In this document: positions 9,105 through 18,471 of the stretch, piece by piece
How the letters are laid out: every line of letters starts with the position of its first letter
Numbering within the stretch: the first letter of the stretch is position 1
From: Diatrype stigma
Lineage: Eukaryota; Ascomycota; Sordariomycetes; Xylariales; Diatrypaceae
Assembly: GCA_022225965.2 (NCBI GenBank)
Contig: JAKJXP020000154.1
Location: 54,355 to 72,825 of the forward strand
DNA length: 18,471 nt
Direction of reading: 5' to 3'
The notes under the pieces: model-generated
What the model saw: the letters and a program-made list of their open reading frames with translations, nothing else
The model's database searches: none
Told to the model about the DNA's origin: nothing
Program-made: the position numbers and the translations under genes

Positions 9105-9345
9105 TATATGTACCTAGGTAGTTTATGTACCTAGTAGTTAGTGTACGCTAGACAGCCTGGCAGCCTGGATCAGCCTCAGCTGGCTGATCCCCACAGACCC
9201 ACTCTTTAAGCATGTGCACACCTATGTACTTAGGTACCCAGGGTACATATTAAGTAATACATGATATCTGGTACTTACCCACATGTACCTCGGCATGGCC
9301 TACGTACATATGTACAAGTACATGTATACATACATACCTAGCAAT
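9105..9345. repeat. Low-complexity TACCTAGGTA / TACATGTA-rich stretch
   Basis: The motif TACCTAGGTA and shortened forms (TACCTAGTA, CTTAGGTACC), plus runs such as TACGTACATATGTACAAG, recur throughout. Single copies also occur near 3212, 5968, 9745-9766 and 10000. Such palindromic motifs are frequent in filamentous fungal intergenic DNA; no function is assigned. Confidence 0.5.
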
Positions 9346-9772
9346 ACCACCCCGTTTCCGCCTTACCTAGTGGCTATAAGTAGCGCAGCGGCAAACGCCT
9401 TCCGGGGATATGGGGTCCCGGCCACTAGCATCCTGGAGCTATGTACTATGTACGCATCTTGTCTTCTTATGTATGTATAAGTCGCATATTCTTACCTTAC
9501 CTGGGTTGTAAGAAATGCCAGTTGGTTCGTGGCAAGATGGCGGGTTCGCTTCCTAGCCCTGGCCGTAACCCGGCGCTCTGCCCATCTGCCGGTTTGGATC
9601 TACCGATCGTACCTCGTAGGGACTGAAGCTGACATAAGACGCTTAGTTCTTGAGCTGGCAACGTTCCACTTTTGCTTACATACATTGTCCTTGGAGTCCT
9701 GTGCCGTGATAGCAAGGGAGTCCTGTACCGTGACAGCCAAGGGGCCCTACCTAGCATACCTAGGTAGTTCAA

Positions 9773-9815
9773 TTACATAAACCGGGATTTTTCCCCCCAT
9801 GATGCGTAAATTGCC
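9773..9815 (+). repeat. Partial second copy of the tRNA-like array unit
   Basis: TTACATAAACCGGGAT followed by CCATGATGCGT matches the unit starts at about 4876 and 5044; CCATGATGCGT is an exact 11-base match to unit three. The middle is changed to a T/C run. It lies about 5 kb from the array and about 25 bases before another tRNA-like sequence. Confidence 0.5.
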
Positions 9816-9840
9816 CCATATCCTACCATATCCTACAACG

Positions 9841-9911
9841 GCGTTGATTAATTGGTTAGCTCTATGAAGTCTTACCGTAGCCGCAATACCTTATGGTTTG
9901 AACGTCAATGC
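9841..9911 (+). pseudogene. Second tRNA-like sequence
   Basis: The ends GCGTTGA and TCAATGC pair over 7 bp (one G-T). AATTGGTTAGCTC resembles a D-arm/A-box segment. CTATG/CGTAG can form a 5-bp anticodon-like stem with an oversized 9-nt loop. GGTTTGAAC is a weak B box whose T loop is one base short. A degenerate tRNA or tRNA-derived repeat is more likely than a working tRNA. Confidence 0.3.
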
Positions 9912-10230
9912 TTCAGGGCTTAGGTTCCAGGCCCTGGAGCACTGAAAGTAGTTACATACATCTGGAGCAATTCACACACTATGGAAAGAGATCCCGGCCT
10001 AGGTAGTGGTGTACGTTGTGTATATAGCTAGCTAGCCTAAATTGTCCTTGACATGCTTCATCACGGGCCGGGAACCTTTACTCCAGTAGTGCTTATTTAG
10101 AAGGATTCATATTAAGGGGCAGAGGGGGTATTTCATGACGCTCCCAGTGTCACCAGCTAATAGGCTTTGATGAATTGACAAACGAAGCCCTCGACGGAAT
10201 GGCGCAATATGAAGCTAAAGAAAGAAGGGA

Positions 10231-10252
10231 AGGAAAGGAAAGGAAAGGAAAG
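10231..10252. repeat. (AGGAA)n microsatellite
   Basis: Four perfect AGGAA copies plus AG, preceded by a purine-rich AAAGAAGGGA lead. An ordinary short tandem repeat. Confidence 0.9.
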
Positions 10253-10885
10253 TAATACGTAGTAAATGCAAACTGCAGATGTGGGCTTCTGTCAGCATGT
10301 GAGATATGTAGTAGCTAAAGCGGGCTACGTACGCACCCATCATGTGACATCAGGTGACCGAAACCCCTATACGCACCATAATATCAGTGTTACGGTCTAT
10401 ATACTTTGATATCCTGCAAGTTCGTCAACTTGTAAATGCTAGTCTTTCATCTGTCTGGGCAACCGTGCAGAAGGCGTTGTGAACTCTGTGGATACGTGGC
10501 TGGCACATGGCCGTCAGACTCAGGAACAATTAGCGCTTACATGCGATCTGAGGAGCAATAATCTATATTGCGGACCCGCGAATTGTAACGCTTATCCAAA
10601 GGATTTATATTGATAAGGTACTACACTACAAACAGCTATAGGAAAAGTGATTACCTAAAAAGGGCAGGTAGTATATAAACGAGTGTAACTACTCCACCAA
10701 GGACCGGGAACGGTTGGCCGTTGTGGTAGGGACCAAAAAGGCGTGGGTGAAAGCCCTCGCATCATCTCCTACAGCTCCCTAGGAAGTTTTAGATGTTGGG
10801 TCGGGCAAGGGTAGTAGTAGGATCCTCCAGGGGAAAATTAGAATGGTTGGGTGCTAAGCTCTAGTATTAACGATCAATCCCCTTG

Positions 10886-12806
10886 TCAATCTCTGGTGCC
10901 CACGGCAAGGCGCACCATTTTCAACGGAAACTCGCGAACCTCGTCATGTATCCCTCCTGCCATTATTGCAGCCCCCAGCGCGGCCAAGCCCCCAGCCCGC
11001 AATGCCCAACCGACGCTTTCTTCCGAAGAGCCTTCAAGCATCCAGAAGATGAGGCTGCAACCTGCAGCCGCCACAATCTGAGGTCCCGCTATGGCGACAT
11101 TATGTAGCCCCAGTACGATACCTGGTCGGCGCTCGCAGGCATCGTCCGCTCCGTCTCTACGGTCATGCTGGTCATCTCCCTCCTTGTCCCCTACCTCTAC
11201 ATCATGCTGCCGATCATCCTCCATCGCTGACTCCCCTTCATGTTGCATCAGTGGCTCGGAATGTATTGTGGCTCCGCTACGGCCCGTGTCCTGTACGATC
11301 TGTGCGCTGATGAGAGCGAAGGGTGCCCAAACGGTGACCGCCCAGCTAATGCCGCAGAGACCAACGAGGATGTAGACGCCGCTGAGTGATGACGTGAATG
11401 CTGTAGCAAGCATGCATAAAGCAAAAAGGGCCTGTGACGCGACCCACATGAGTCGAATGCTCTGTGTCAATCTAGTGTGTCTTCCACGGCCGGCAGGCTT
11501 GTGAGCGGTGATGGAAAGAATGGTGCCGGTGATAAGTGCAACCAGTGCGAAAAGCATTAAGCCGAGCGAGCCCATCCGAGCCGCCCTGGCCTGAAAGTCT
11601 TTATCGAGGCGTTGCGCGGCAGTCACATGAGTTTTGTCTGTTCAGTTAGCAATGCACGCAGGAGAATCTGAGGCTTGATATACGTAGGCTTTACTTACAG
11701 GCTTCGCTTATATATGTGGTTACAAAGAAGAGGAACGGGAACCAACCCATCCAAGAGAAAAACTGCACCTTGAATACCTGCTGCACCTGTCGGGGTAGAC
11801 GGGGGAAGCTAGTACAGAGGTACCACAGCTGAGCGCGCACACTATGTCTCGTGCCTCTTGCTGTAGCGAAGGATGTGCAGGCCCCATCGTCACCCGCTAC
11901 CGCGCTCCTTTCTTCAACGCCTAAGCACGTCAGGCCTACCGAAACAGCTATGGTTCCTGACGTGATGATGCACAGAATGGAAAACTGGGAGTCGCCTCCC
12001 AGAGCCCGCAGGACGGCTATGCGCCGGAGGTCGACGAAGCTCAGGGCATAATAGAGGATGTTCGATCCATTCACAACGGTACCCGCCACGGCATTGGCTA
12101 TTGGCTGTTGCGTGCGCGGGCACATGTCCGCAATGAGAGCGCGAAGCCCCCCTTGCAGTGGCTGGATGGCAATGTTCAGAGCCACAATGAAGAACACGGT
12201 TATGTTTGCCGCTGCCACCTTGACCGGCTCTTCCTGAAAATGAGCATCGGCGGAAGAGCAGCTATCAACGCAAAGACACACGAGGAAGGCCGCTAGTCTC
12301 TTGGTAGATGCTAGGCCAAGCAGCGACGCAACGGCGGCGACGGCACCCCACGCGATGAAGGGACGCCGCCGGCCCCAAGAGGCAAGACAGTGATCGCTAC
12401 AGATCCCACAGTAGGGCTGTATCGTCATGCCCGCAACTGGACCGGCCATCCATACTATCGCCTGGGCGGGCTTGCTGAGGCCAAGATCCTTCAGATGTGC
12501 CTGTATGCCACCCGTTAGCTTTGCGATCCTGATGGTATGAAATGACAAAAGAGCATTGCTACGCGTACGGAGCCATTTGAGAAGATGAGAGCAAAAATGC
12601 CTTGCAACCTAGCGATTTGTTAGGTCTACTAGACTTTAGAGATAGATGGTTCTCATGCATACCTACCCGCCAAGACCCGCCGTCAAGAGAAAGAGAAATC
12701 CGAGGGTTCTGCTCGGAGGAAACGAGGACTTGGGAGACTGGATTTCCGGCTCAACCTCGTGCCAGATCTGGTCGAGGTCGTCATCGGCGTCCCCGTCGAG
12801 GTCCAT
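10886..12806 (-). CDS. MFS sugar transporter, GPH/sucrose-transporter type
   Basis: Predicted 577-aa plasma-membrane sugar/H+ symporter related to fungal and plant SUT proteins. Exons on minus: 12806-12667, 12608-12569 (a 40-nt exon), 12500-11699 and 11637-10886. Introns of 58, 68 and 61 nt all have CTAAC branch points and keep phase. The tiny exon was found because it restores GGLQGIFALIFSNGS-AHLKDLGLSK, which matches the family pattern LQ...FS.GTPYLLSLGLSK. Other support: WMAGPVAGMTIQPY (77-90), GRRRPFIA (103-110), WAPFALI and LGLHNVAIAGPQ in the C-terminal half. A charged loop at about residues 442-499 (rich in D, E, H, R) separates late helices, as is usual for fungal members. The start is the first ATG (12806); the frame extends upstream only to a GTG, not used as a eukaryotic start here. 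It is divergent from the ABCC gene. The sugar (sucrose, maltose or another alpha-glucoside) cannot be told. Confidence 0.88.
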
Positions 12807-13912
12807 GGCGTTGAGCGGCTGTCTAGGACGTCCTTGGTGGTGAGAGGGATTCCAAGGGTGGTGAGGACGAACGAGACGGAAAGGGGAAAATGACTTTGCT
12901 TTCACAGCCTCGATTATTTGACCTGGTCGTCCGCAATGACCAACCTTAGGGCCGTGAGTAGATTCTATACCCCTGCCGATGTTCCGTACTAGCCGCCAAT
13001 AGCTCCGACGGCGAAGTTAGGGCTTCTACAGGAAACCTCGTAAATCACCTCCAGCACATATCGATTCCACCAGCTTTACCACGGTATGAGAGGTAAGACG
13101 CATGCCTGATATTGTAGTAGTAAGGGCTCTTACGGGAGGTATTGTCCGGATGAGCCGACGAGAGACAGAATCCTTTCGATGCAAAGAGTAGTTACCCCTT
13201 TGAGCATAGCGACAGTTTGTAAACTTTGCTTTGGCAAGGGTTTTCTTTCCCGTATTCTGGAGGTTGATCTGACTCTGCTAAATGACGATCCACAGGGGCC
13301 TAACCGCGGAAGGTCAAGATACGGCCAGTGCAGCAACAAGCGCGGGTTCTGGCGCAGTTCTCGAATATTACGAGCAAATCTTACATAATTCGTACAACAC
13401 TCGTGGGGCTAACACTTCGAATAACTATGTATCTATAAATATGTTCAGCAGAGCACAGGCCTTGTTGCACATCAGCTGAAGATCGACGATGCACCCAGTA
13501 GATAAGCTTTGTGGCATCGAAAGCTCCCGGGGCATCATTGCTTGTAAGACAATCCCCTTGACTGCTGGACGAACTGCTGCTGGAGGATCGACATGGACTG
13601 CTGGTGGGTCGACGATATTCAATGTACTGTACCCTTTATATAAGCTTAGTAGTCCAAGTAGGGGTGTCAAGCCGTCAGGCATTTTCCCGCTTTCGAACGA
13701 GAACTGCGCCTCAAGCAGGTAGCGGTTGGCATGGCATTATATAAGAGCAGTATTGAACATACCGGGTGTGGTGGGGGGCCGTGGCTTGATGAGTGACGCT
13801 TGACTTCTAGGTGAGATTGGGTATAATCTGTAGAGTTTTTATTTTTATTTCCTCTGGTTCTAGGCATTGGCGTTGCTTCCCACGTATGCCACCATCTCTA
13901 TAGCTCTCTGAG
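12807..13912. other. Divergent promoter region between sugar transporter and ABCC genes
   Basis: About 1.1 kb with no convincing gene. It must hold both promoters. Short direct repeats around 13560-13615 (GACTGCTGG and GGTCGAC/GGATCGAC variants) give small spurious open frames. No clear regulator site is identified beyond the TATA candidate at 13738. Confidence 0.4.
13738..13745 (+). promoter_or_regulatory. Possible TATA box of the ABCC gene
   Basis: TATATAAG lies about 170 nt upstream of the proposed ATG at 13913. A second TATATAAG is about 100 nt further upstream (near 13638), so the assignment is uncertain. Confidence 0.3.
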
Positions 13913-16900
13913 ATGGAGTCCACCCTCTTCTTCCAGCAGACCATCTTGTCGATTCTGCCGTCTACCATATTCATCTGTGCATCCATAATAAGGATCTTGT
14001 CCGTGGTACGGAAGCCGCTGCGAGTCCATAATGGCTGGCAGCTTAGACTGAAACTGGTATTGCTCTCCGTATACATACTTGCATCCGGGTTGTTGACCAT
14101 TCATGATAGGGAGTCTGCAGCGCTTTCGTTGGCGCCCAGGTCATCGTGCTCGCATTATGGGCCGGTTCCAGTGCTGTGAATGGCTCTGTGCCCGTTGTAG
14201 CCAGCGGCCTGAGGTTGGTCGTTTCGGTCGCGATTCTCTACCTCTTGTACGAGGAACATCGGAGATGGATTCATCCCTCCTTTCTGACCATAAGCTACCT
14301 TGTCCTTACTATCCTGCTCGATCTGGCGGAGGCGAGAACCCTCTGGAGTCGCCTTAGTCATGCTCCTATTGCCGACATGTTTGCCGCATCTATTGCTGTC
14401 AAATTCTTCGTTCTATTGCTCCAAGAACTGCCAGAGCTACCATCCTCAATCATCAAGGAGGGTTATATAGCCAACGAATCCACTGGTGGTCTCTTCGGTC
14501 GGACGCTGTTTTGGTGGCCGAATTTGCTCTTGAACAAGGGTTACCGAGGCGTCCTTACCAACGATGATCTTGGGGATATCGACGAGGAACTCGACTCGGG
14601 AACTCTCCTGGCAGCAATTACTTCAACGTGGGCCAATTGTATGTGCCAACCAACCCTAGCCTTCCGCACCAGTGCGACTTGCTAACATCCTCACCTTCCC
14701 TGGGCGCAGCTCATAGATTTGGAAAATACTCGCTGGTTTGGGTGGTGTTGAGAACTTTCAAGCTTCAGTGCCTCGCCATCGCGGTGCCCCGGCTCCTGCT
14801 GTCTGCATTTTCGTTTGCGCAGCCCTTTCTGATCAACCGAGTCATAGACTTCGTTGGAGAGCCACTGGCGCGATATAATCAAGAGATGGCGCGAGGCTTG
14901 ATCGCAGCGACATTCTTCGTGTACGCTGGGATCGCGGTATGGCCCCGGCCCTCCATCACAGAACTCAGGCTTCCTACTGACCATGTCTCAGGTAACGAGA
15001 GGCTACTCCAAGCATCTCAGGTTCCAACTCATCACCATGATCCGGGGTGCGCTAGTGGGTGTCATATACCAGAAGACGCTGAGCCTTGAGACCAGCTCGA
15101 TTACCGAGTCGGCCCCCGTTACTCTCATGAGCACGGACATCGATGGTATCATCTCTGCTACGCAGTCTTTCAATGACTTGTGGCCGAGTGTGGTCGAGCT
15201 CGGCGCTGGCCTGTTCTTGCTTGATCGCCAGGCGGGTCACTCGAGTTTCCTGGTAATACTACCAGGCATTTGTACGTGCTTCTGTCTAATCTGCGACCTG
15301 AGCCGAATCTAACCCCTCCCGGCAGTTTGCTGGTTGATATCACAGAAAGTCTCCAAGACCACCATTCCCGCCCAACGTGCCTGGAACGAGGCGATCCAGA
15401 CCAGGGTTTCGGTCACGTCATCCATGCTCGGACAGATCAAGGGAATCAAGATGGTGGGACTGAGCGAACAAGTAGCCCAAACTATCCACAGCTTTCGGGG
15501 TTTCGAGTTAGACATGTCTCGGAAGCTTAGAACTATACTCGCCTGGGTCACAAGTCTCTGTACGGTCTCTCTCCCCATAAGCCATACGTACCAAGCTAAC
15601 CAGCTCTCTAGCGGCGACTGTCAACCTGCTCTCCCCCATCATTGTCATCGTTGCAGCCGTCCTTTGGGCCAAGGGCTCATCGGACTTCACAGCAAGCGAG
15701 ATATTTACGACCCTCTCTCTTGTTATGCTCGTGGCACAGCCAGTTTCCAATCTTGTCGGGTCGTATACGGACTTCATCTCAGGTCTTGCCTGCTGTAGCC
15801 GGATACAGAGCTTCCTTCTGCTCGACGAGAAAGCTGATTACAGAGAGTTCGTTCCGAAGCAGGGGGGCCGGCTGCCGTTTTCGAATGACAACTACGTGCG
15901 TTCGAGCGAGTTAGGCATCGAGCTATCGGCATTGTCAGGCCTTGCCCGCGGGACTCCGTTACCCGTCGTCGACATCCGCCAGGCTACCTTCACCACAGAC
16001 GGCCAACAGACTGAATTGCTCCGCAACATCGACTTCCGAGTCCCGGCTGGCTCCATCTCCATGATCGTAGGCCGCGTCGGCTGCGGGAAGTCTTCGTTGC
16101 TCAAAGGCATCCTTGGCGAGCTACATACGACCAGCGGCACAGTCCACCTAGCTACATCCTCAATATCGTACTGTGACCAGACCCCTTGGCTTCGAAACAT
16201 ATCTCTCCGAGAAAACATTGTGGGCCCATTACACTTCGACAAGGAGTGGTATGCCCAAGTTGTCACAGCCTGTGCTCTGGACCGAGATTTCGCCTTGTTC
16301 CCATGCGGAGACAAAACCCTTGTTGGAAGCGGGGGGGTCGCACTCAGCGGGGGGCAGAGGCAGAGAGTGGTAGGTCTCAGTCAGAACAGTTCCTTCCGGT
16401 CTCAGAGCCCAATGCTAATTTTTGATAATGCGTAGGGGCTTGCAAGGGCTGTGTATTCACGACACGCGCTTGTCCTTCTCGATGATGTTCTCAGCGGCCT
16501 CGACGGCACCACATCAGCCGCTGTCGTCAACTCACTACTGGGCGAGGATGGGCTGCTTCGACGCAGAAATTTAACTGTCGTTTACGCCACGCATTCCCGT
16601 ACGTAATCTCCATGCTATCTCGCTCGCCGAGGCTGAACTAACACCACGCCGCAGTCCAGTTCCTCAATAAGGCAGACTTCGTAACTGTGCTTGAATCAGG
16701 AATGATCAAGTATAATCAAGTCAAGTCTGACTCTATCAATGGAGAGATGAGCAGTGTGATAGGGAGGAATGTCAAAAAGACACTCACAGACACGCAGTCG
16801 GATGTCGACTCTGAAGATGAGCCCGACGAATTACCTCTCCAGAAGACCCCCGCAGGAAGCCCGAGAGATTCCGATCTCACTCGAAAAGCGGGAGATCTCG

Positions 16901-18366
16901 GTCTTTATATGTTTTATGTGGGGTCGATAGGGCCTGTCTTCGCTTTGACGTTGATCATCCTGGCGATTTCGTTTTCTATCTTCAAGAAGATGCCACGTTA
17001 GTGAACTCATGGTCATCGTCGGGCTCGAACCACTGATCGCTAATGAAACGCATAGAAATATGGCTCCGGATATGGACCCAGCACGGAACGAACGAGGACC
17101 AGGGCCACTTTCTAGGCGTATACATTGCCTTCGCTATGGCCTGTTTTGCATCGATATGGCTCCTCTCCAGGTGAGTGCTCCGACTATAGGTGTGCATCCT
17201 CAGTGGGAATGTCCATGCTAACCAAGGGCGCCCAGGTTCTTCCTCGTTCACGTTATCAGCAGGTCCTCGCAGCACTTGCATTCGCTGTTACTGAACGCTG
17301 TGATGAAGTGAGCAAAGCTTGTTCTGTACCTATAGCCATAATGTCTCATGCACTGACAATACCGCGCGAGTAGAGCACCCCTTTATTTCTTCACTTCGAC
17401 CGACAGCGGCGTCACTTTGAATCGGTAGGTTGGACTCTTAAATGCCCGGCTTCCCTCCCTGCTGACGCTTTTGGATGAATAGCTTCAGCCAGGACATGAC
17501 CATTATAGACCAGACTCTACCTGCTAATTCCTTTAATGCCCTGCGAGGTTAGTTGCCGCGACCCTCATTTGCCAAGTTTTCACCCTGCTGATTGTTGCAT
17601 AGATACCTTTAATATCATCACCGAGATAGTCATCATTACATCCGGTGCGCAGTATGTTGCGGCCATCATTCCATTCTGCATGGTCGCGCTCTATTATGTC
17701 CAGAGTTTCTATCTGCGCACATCGAGACAGATTCGCCATCTCGATCTGGAAGCCAAGTCGCCCCTGTATACTCACTTTTCCGAGACCATCAGCGGGCTCG
17801 TCACCGTCCGAGCCATGGGCTGGAAGCAGGATTTCCTCGAGGAGAACAACGAGCGGCTGAACAAGTCTCAGACGCCGTTTTATCTCGTGTATTGCATCCA
17901 GCGGTGGTTGAACATCGTCCTAGACTTTTTTGTCTGCTTCATTGCCACCGTTCTCGTCGCTGTGGCGGTACTAACGCGCGATTCCACGTCGAAGGCCGCC
18001 ATTGGCCTCGCCATGCTGAACGTCATCAGCTTCACCAACACGCTTTCGTTTCTCATCAACTCGTGGACAAACTTGGAGACCTCCTTGGGGGCGGTCGCGC
18101 GGTTACGCGACTTCTTACTCCACATTCCTCAGGAGGCCCTCGAAGTTGAACGCCAGGAACCGCCGCCTGAATGGCCTACCAGGGGCGACATCGAATTCAC
18201 CAGCGTCACGTCATGTTACGGGTATAACTCACCATCTATACTCCTCCATCGTTCTGGATATTGCTAACATAAATCGACCTAGCCCCGAGCTTGCTCCTGC
18301 CATCCGAAACGTGTCCCTGCACATCAAGGCTGGGCAGAAGGTTGGCATATGTGGTCGGACTGGAAG
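13913..18366 (+). CDS. ABCC (MRP-type) multidrug transporter, 3' end missing
   Basis: ATP-driven full-size exporter; 1231 codons visible, cut by the window end. Exons: 13913-14068, 14110-14638, 14710-14936, 14992-15271, 15326-15559, 15612-16369, 16436-16598, 16655-16996, 17056-17170, 17236-17307, 17374-17424, 17483-17547, 17603-18221 and 18283-18366; phase holds across all. Order: TMD0-like helices (QQTILSILPS; EEHRRWIHPSFL), TMD1, NBD1, acidic linker (SDVDSEDEPDELP), TMD2 and the start of NBD2. NBD1 has Walker A GRVGCGKSS (about 629-637), Q-loop CDQTPW, signature LSGGQ (720-724), Walker B ALVLLDD (739-745; Asp in the catalytic-Glu position, as in ABCC NBD1) and H-loop ATHS. NBD2 begins VGICGRTG, and the next codon is split by an intron with a GC donor (GCAAGT, 18367). 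Intron 1 could instead start at 14057. Fungal ABCC proteins usually have some 20-30 more N-terminal residues, so a small upstream exon may be missed. Substrate unknown. Confidence 0.92.
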
Positions 18367-18471
18367 GCAAGTCAATAACCCGCCCCCTTTTCTCTTTTTT
18401 CTCTTATCTTTGGTACCGCCTCCGAACATGAAATGTGCTGCTACCACAATTGCAACCGCCGTACCATACCG
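18367..18471 (+). other. Incomplete GC-AG intron of the ABCC gene at window end
   Basis: The exon ends GGA-AG before GCAAGT; a Ser codon (AG + C/T) would complete Walker A GRTGSGKS. No AG acceptor occurs in the remaining bases, so the intron runs past the window. It contains a strong pyrimidine run at 18381-18410. Confidence 0.65.

Larger units (their letters stand above)
7052..10885. other. Gene-poor region
   Basis: About 3.8 kb with no confident gene. The open frames seen (for example 7495-7677 and 7731-8042 on plus) are short and featureless. It contains a possible decayed gene (about 8030-8770), a TAC/CTAG-rich stretch (about 9105-9345), a partial copy of the tRNA-like repeat (9773-9815), a second tRNA-like sequence (9841-9911) and a pentanucleotide repeat (10231-10252). 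The rest shows nothing I can name. Confidence 0.5.

Noticed and set aside
12549..12905. Upstream extension of the sugar transporter to 12905
   Set aside because: That frame begins at GTG, not ATG; the first ATG is at 12806 and leads straight into the membrane domain.
1..18471. CRISPR array, bacterial operon or phage content
   Set aside because: Spliceosomal introns and fungal families throughout; the only regular repeats are the coding repeat, the tRNA-like array and a microsatellite.

Overview
The window looks like nuclear DNA of a filamentous ascomycete (Pezizomycotina). Coding regions are cut by many short introns of about 50-70 nt, with GT donors, CTAAC/CTGAC-type branch points and AG acceptors. 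The gene families (14-spanner MFS exporter, UstYa/DUF3328 protein, fungal ABCC transporter) are typical of these fungi. The species cannot be named from the sequence. All splice models below were built by hand; reading phase is kept across every proposed junction.

Left part (about 0.9-7.1 kb): an MFS drug/metabolite exporter on the minus strand (four exons, 525 aa), then a single-exon minus-strand gene for a secreted repeat protein (230 aa), then a plus-strand UstYa-like (DUF3328) gene (three exons, 265 aa). The repeat protein has a signal peptide and six near-identical 33-35-residue units, each with two Cys, separated by RR or QR. A Kex2-type repeat precursor, a UstYa-family protein and an exporter together resemble fungal ribosomal-peptide (dikaritin/ustiloxin-like) loci. 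The units contain no Tyr or Trp, so any product would differ from the classic Tyr-crosslinked cores. This is the best candidate for an undescribed system here, but it is inferred from gene content only.

Between precursor and UstYa gene (about 4.8-5.2 kb) lies a tandem array of tRNA-like units with RNA polymerase III B-box-like ends. A further partial copy lies at about 9.77 kb beside a second tRNA-like sequence. From 7.05 to 10.88 kb the window is gene-poor, with a possible decayed gene at 8.0-8.8 kb and clusters of TACCTAGGTA-type motifs.

Right part (10.9-18.5 kb): a minus-strand MFS sugar transporter of the GPH/sucrose-transporter type (four exons, 577 aa) and, divergently across about 1.1 kb, a plus-strand multi-exon ABCC (MRP-type) transporter. 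The ABCC gene runs off the window inside an intron that splits the second Walker A motif. Whether these two transporters belong with the peptide genes cannot be told from the sequence.
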